A DNA stretch of 64,000 nucleotides from Candidula unifasciata (taxonomy: Eukaryota; Mollusca; Gastropoda; Stylommatophora; Geomitridae), in the NCBI GenBank assembly GCA_905116865.2, contig CAJHNH020000788.1, positions 152,001 to 216,000 of the forward strand, written 5' to 3'. Numbering within the stretch: position 1 is the first letter of the stretch; each line of letters opens with the position of its first letter. Below are positions 61,649 to 64,000 of the stretch, in pieces. The notes below the pieces were generated by a model that did no database searches, had not been told where the DNA came from, and was given only the letters and a program-made list of their open reading frames with translations. A program made the translations under genes and the position numbers.

Positions 61649-62135
61649 CTGCTCAACCATTAAAACATTTTATTGCACTTATCAAACATGAAATGGTCAC
61701 CAAATAAATTCTCCACCCAATAATAATAATAAGAACACAGCGAGAGCATGCACAGCAGGAGTAGTCTACCCTTCCAACAATTGTTTCGGCCCGTTAACCT
61801 CCCAGACAATCTCGGGGGGAGGGCCCGACCTGGATCATGATGCCAGGCCTTGGACTTCTCCTGCTCTGCTTAACGGACAGTTGGACAAGATGCTATGGTG
61901 ACTTGCAACAGGTACTGAGGTTATGGTGTTATATATTATATAACAGTGAAGGCAAACATGATACATTGCCTGTATATAGTTAGTTAATAAACAGCTTATC
62001 CTAACTGCACATCAGACAAGTACATAAGCCCTCGGATCCCATCTTTAATATAATTCCCCAGCGTGTAGCGACTGATAACACCAGTTCTGTGTTGGTTTAC
62101 TATTCTTCTTTAGCTACCTGTATAGTGTTAATGTT
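61649..62135. other. intronic stretch, unidentified
   Basis: Contains CTCGGGGGGAGGGCCCGACC and TATAGTTAGTTAATAAAC; might hold an old LTR piece, but nothing firm. Confidence 0.35.
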
Positions 62136-62139
62136 TGAC

Positions 62140-62370
62140 ACCACCTCTTTTGACCTGGAGTTGTTGTAGTCTTTTGCCACTTACTTTCAACTCTAGAATC
62201 ATCTTCTCGTCCTGCCTTCTCTTGAGAGCACTGAGAATGTTTGCCCGATCCGTTGCTCTTCCTGTACCTACCATGGCCATACCAACAAGCCAATTAACTT
62301 GTTCATTCCCTCTTACCCCACAGTGTCCTAGCACAAAAACTAAACTGATTCCTATCATATAAGATTTCCT
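62140..62370 (-). mobile_element. LINE remnant, RNase H domain
   Basis: The minus strand reads SLVFVLGHCGVRGNEQVNWL plus VGMA, the RNase H box (WvpGHcGvrGNExvDxLA), and then KVSGKRLQQLQVKRGGVKH. Frame open for 84 residues. 62371-62710 has nothing else recognised. Confidence 0.72.
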
Positions 62371-62720
62371 CATTGATTCCAACCATTTTCTTCATCCTGT
62401 CTCTATCTTCTTAGGCATGCACATGGAATCACTTAAAAAGGATGAATGGGGGAAATGCTGTGTCTCTAGTCACATCATTGCTTCAAATCCACCACATGCT
62501 GTTGAACATACTTTCAAGATTGTTTCAGTTCAGATGCAGGAAACTCCGTAGCACAGTCGAAAATCTTGAAAAAATTGACTTCCTTTGTTACTCTTGCATC
62601 ACATTAACCATAAATAATGCACATATTCCATTCTCTTTATATGTATAATTAGTGGCGGTTAGAAAACACAACAATGAACACTGCCATCTTGCCCCGGAAG
62701 TCCTCCCCATATATGAATAT

Positions 62721-63007
62721 CTTCTTCTGCTTCTTCACGTTCACCAGCTGTACACTCTGGCGGAAAGTTCTGGTTACTCGTCCACTACTGAACTGCAGTC
62801 CTGCTCCAGAACCTAAGTGTTGCGTGTGCATCAGTTTTACAGATCTCATTCTTTTTAATACAGACTGTTGGTTCCTTGCCTCTTCAGCAGAAGCACACCG
62901 ACTTCAGAGGAAGCTCTCCAATTAGTCGACTCCTACGACATGCTTTTAGGGAGGCAGTGGGTCTATTCTTGTTTTCCCCAAAATGGGGCCCCGGAACTCA
63001 CACAGGG
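62721..63007 (-). mobile_element. SINE1 full-length copy
   Basis: Reversed. Flanked by ATATATGAATAT (62709-62720) and ATATATGTATAT (63008-63019), 11 of 12 identical. Confidence 0.92.
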
Positions 63008-63156
63008 ATATATGTATATAAGTCATGACAAATATAACAGACAACATACACTGTAAACACACTAATACTCACACATATATACACATACATGTGTGTGTAC
63101 ACACCCACGCATGTGTGTCTGTAAACAGCCACCACATTCAATAGTCACTTCACAAA

Positions 63157-63200
63157 TACAAGGTGTGTTCAGGAAGTAATGTGCATTGTTTTTCGCACCA
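63157..63200 (+). mobile_element. possible mariner terminal repeat
   Basis: ACAAGGTGTGTTCAGGAAGT plus AATGTGCATTG resembles a mariner end. The other terminus is not found. Confidence 0.3.
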
Positions 63201-63296
63201 CACATATAATATGGCACCAGACATTGTACATTACACAAATATATAACAATCACTACTCATACATCAGTCACAGCACATAAAACAGTCACCACACAC

Positions 63297-63584
63297 ACCC
63301 CCGTGTGGGTTCCGGGGCCCTATTGTGGGGAAAACAAGAATAGACCCACTGCCTCCCCAAAAGCATGTCGTAAAAGTCGACTAACTGGGGAGCTTCCTTT
63401 GAAGTCGGAGTGCATCTGCCTGAGAGGCAAGGAACCAGCAGTCTACATTCAATTGAATCAGATTTGTAAAACTGATGCACACGCAACACTCAGGTTCTGG
63501 AGCAGGACTGCAGTCCAGAAGTGGACGAACAACCAGAACTTTACGCCAGAGTGTACAGCTGGTGAAGGCGAAGAAGAAGAAGAA
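63297..63584 (+). mobile_element. SINE1 full-length copy
   Basis: From CCCCCGTGTGGGTTCCGGGG to GTGAAGGCGAAGAAGAAGAA. Flanks GTCACCACACAC (63285-63296) and GTCACAACATAT (63585-63596) share 9 of 12. The sharpest full copy with 26224-26511. 63600-63990 has no other recognised feature. Confidence 0.9.
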
Positions 63585-63991
63585 GTCACAACATATATAA
63601 CAGTCGCCACACATTGTACACTCCCCAAATAGTGTAAATTCTCCAAATATATAACGATCAAAACAAGTTATTTTTTCCCCCACAGATCAATGCATTAGTT
63701 ATCAGCATTGCATAGCCAGGACCCAAGAAAAACTATTTTGTTAAAACATACAAAAAACATACACACAATCAAGATGAGAATGAGAGAAAGTGACTAATAA
63801 ATGGTGAGATGTAGCAGCCAGGAGAAGAGAGAAATGCTTGGAGTGAGTTCAATGAGGTCCTATTTTTCATTTGGAGACAAAAGAGAGAAGAATATGATAA
63901 GAAACATTGGTAATAAACACCTTAAACTTCAGGAAAGACATGAGATAATAATGACAAATATATGAATATAAATTAATTACAGCAGTCTAAC

Positions 63992-64000
63992 CTGTGTTTG
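63992..64000 (-). CDS. NUP188: possible 3' end of an upstream NUP188 exon (edge)
   Basis: At the right edge, minus-strand CAAACACAG is followed by GTTAGA, a plausible donor. If it ends in phase 2 it would fit the exon at 61648, which starts with one base of a split codon. Only nine bases are visible, so this is tentative. Confidence 0.3.

Overview
This is animal nuclear DNA, not bacterial or viral. One spliced gene, NUP188, runs on the minus strand across almost the whole window. Its introns are swollen by tandem repeats, SINEs, LINE remnants and DNA transposons. The exons, read in order, keep the reading frame across every junction, use GT-AG introns throughout, and give a protein that I recognise from memory as the N-terminal half of the inner-ring nucleoporin NUP188. 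The organism is probably a lophotrochozoan invertebrate, and a mollusc is my best guess. That guess rests on the repeat landscape and on a SPIN-like hAT element (SPIN is known from pond snails); it is an inference.

Layout of the gene, 5' to 3' and so from right to left: exons at 61564-61648, 57986-58066, 55182-55319, 53354-53410, 49400-49468, 47602-47736, 46081-46157, 40998-41069, 38584-38626, 36534-36749, a duplicated pair at 34065-34154 and 32680-32769, then 31511-31576, 29374-29496, 25977-26106, 19275-19325, 18271-18390, 15539-15671, 14461-14548, 10133-10209, 8045-8159, 6887-7007, 5019-5097, 3419-3541, 2486-2729 and 423-512. A donor-like site at the right edge (63992-64000) may be one more exon. 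The start codon and the C-terminal half lie outside the window. Coding sequence is about 2.6 kb of 64 kb.

The intronic DNA falls into four classes. (1) Tandem arrays, roughly 15 kb in all, with units of 8, 13, 17, 34, 35, 47, 50, 51, 52, ~63, 68 and ~81 bp; several end within 25-90 bp of an exon. (2) A ~290 bp SINE-like family (called SINE1 here) with a (GAA)n tail, about 13 copies, several with clear target-site duplications, plus several tRNA-headed SINE families. (3) Decayed LINE fragments on both strands, including an endonuclease-reverse transcriptase at 23.1-25.6 kb, a separate gag-like ORF1 at 20.3-22.4 kb with three Cys knuckles, and two RNase H remnants. (4) DNA transposons: a SPIN-like hAT at 45100-45295, a 425 bp foldback element at 15848-16272, and mariner-like ends.

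Most notable: the 3' tail of SINE1 also appears as the unit of two tandem arrays (5786-6003 and 49527-52160) and at the end of a 1350 bp element (59544-60893) that sits in a LINE between perfect 15 bp duplications. This suggests that SINE tails have repeatedly seeded minisatellites here. NUP188 also has a tandemly duplicated 90 bp exon with both copies intact, which could be mutually exclusive or doubly included.
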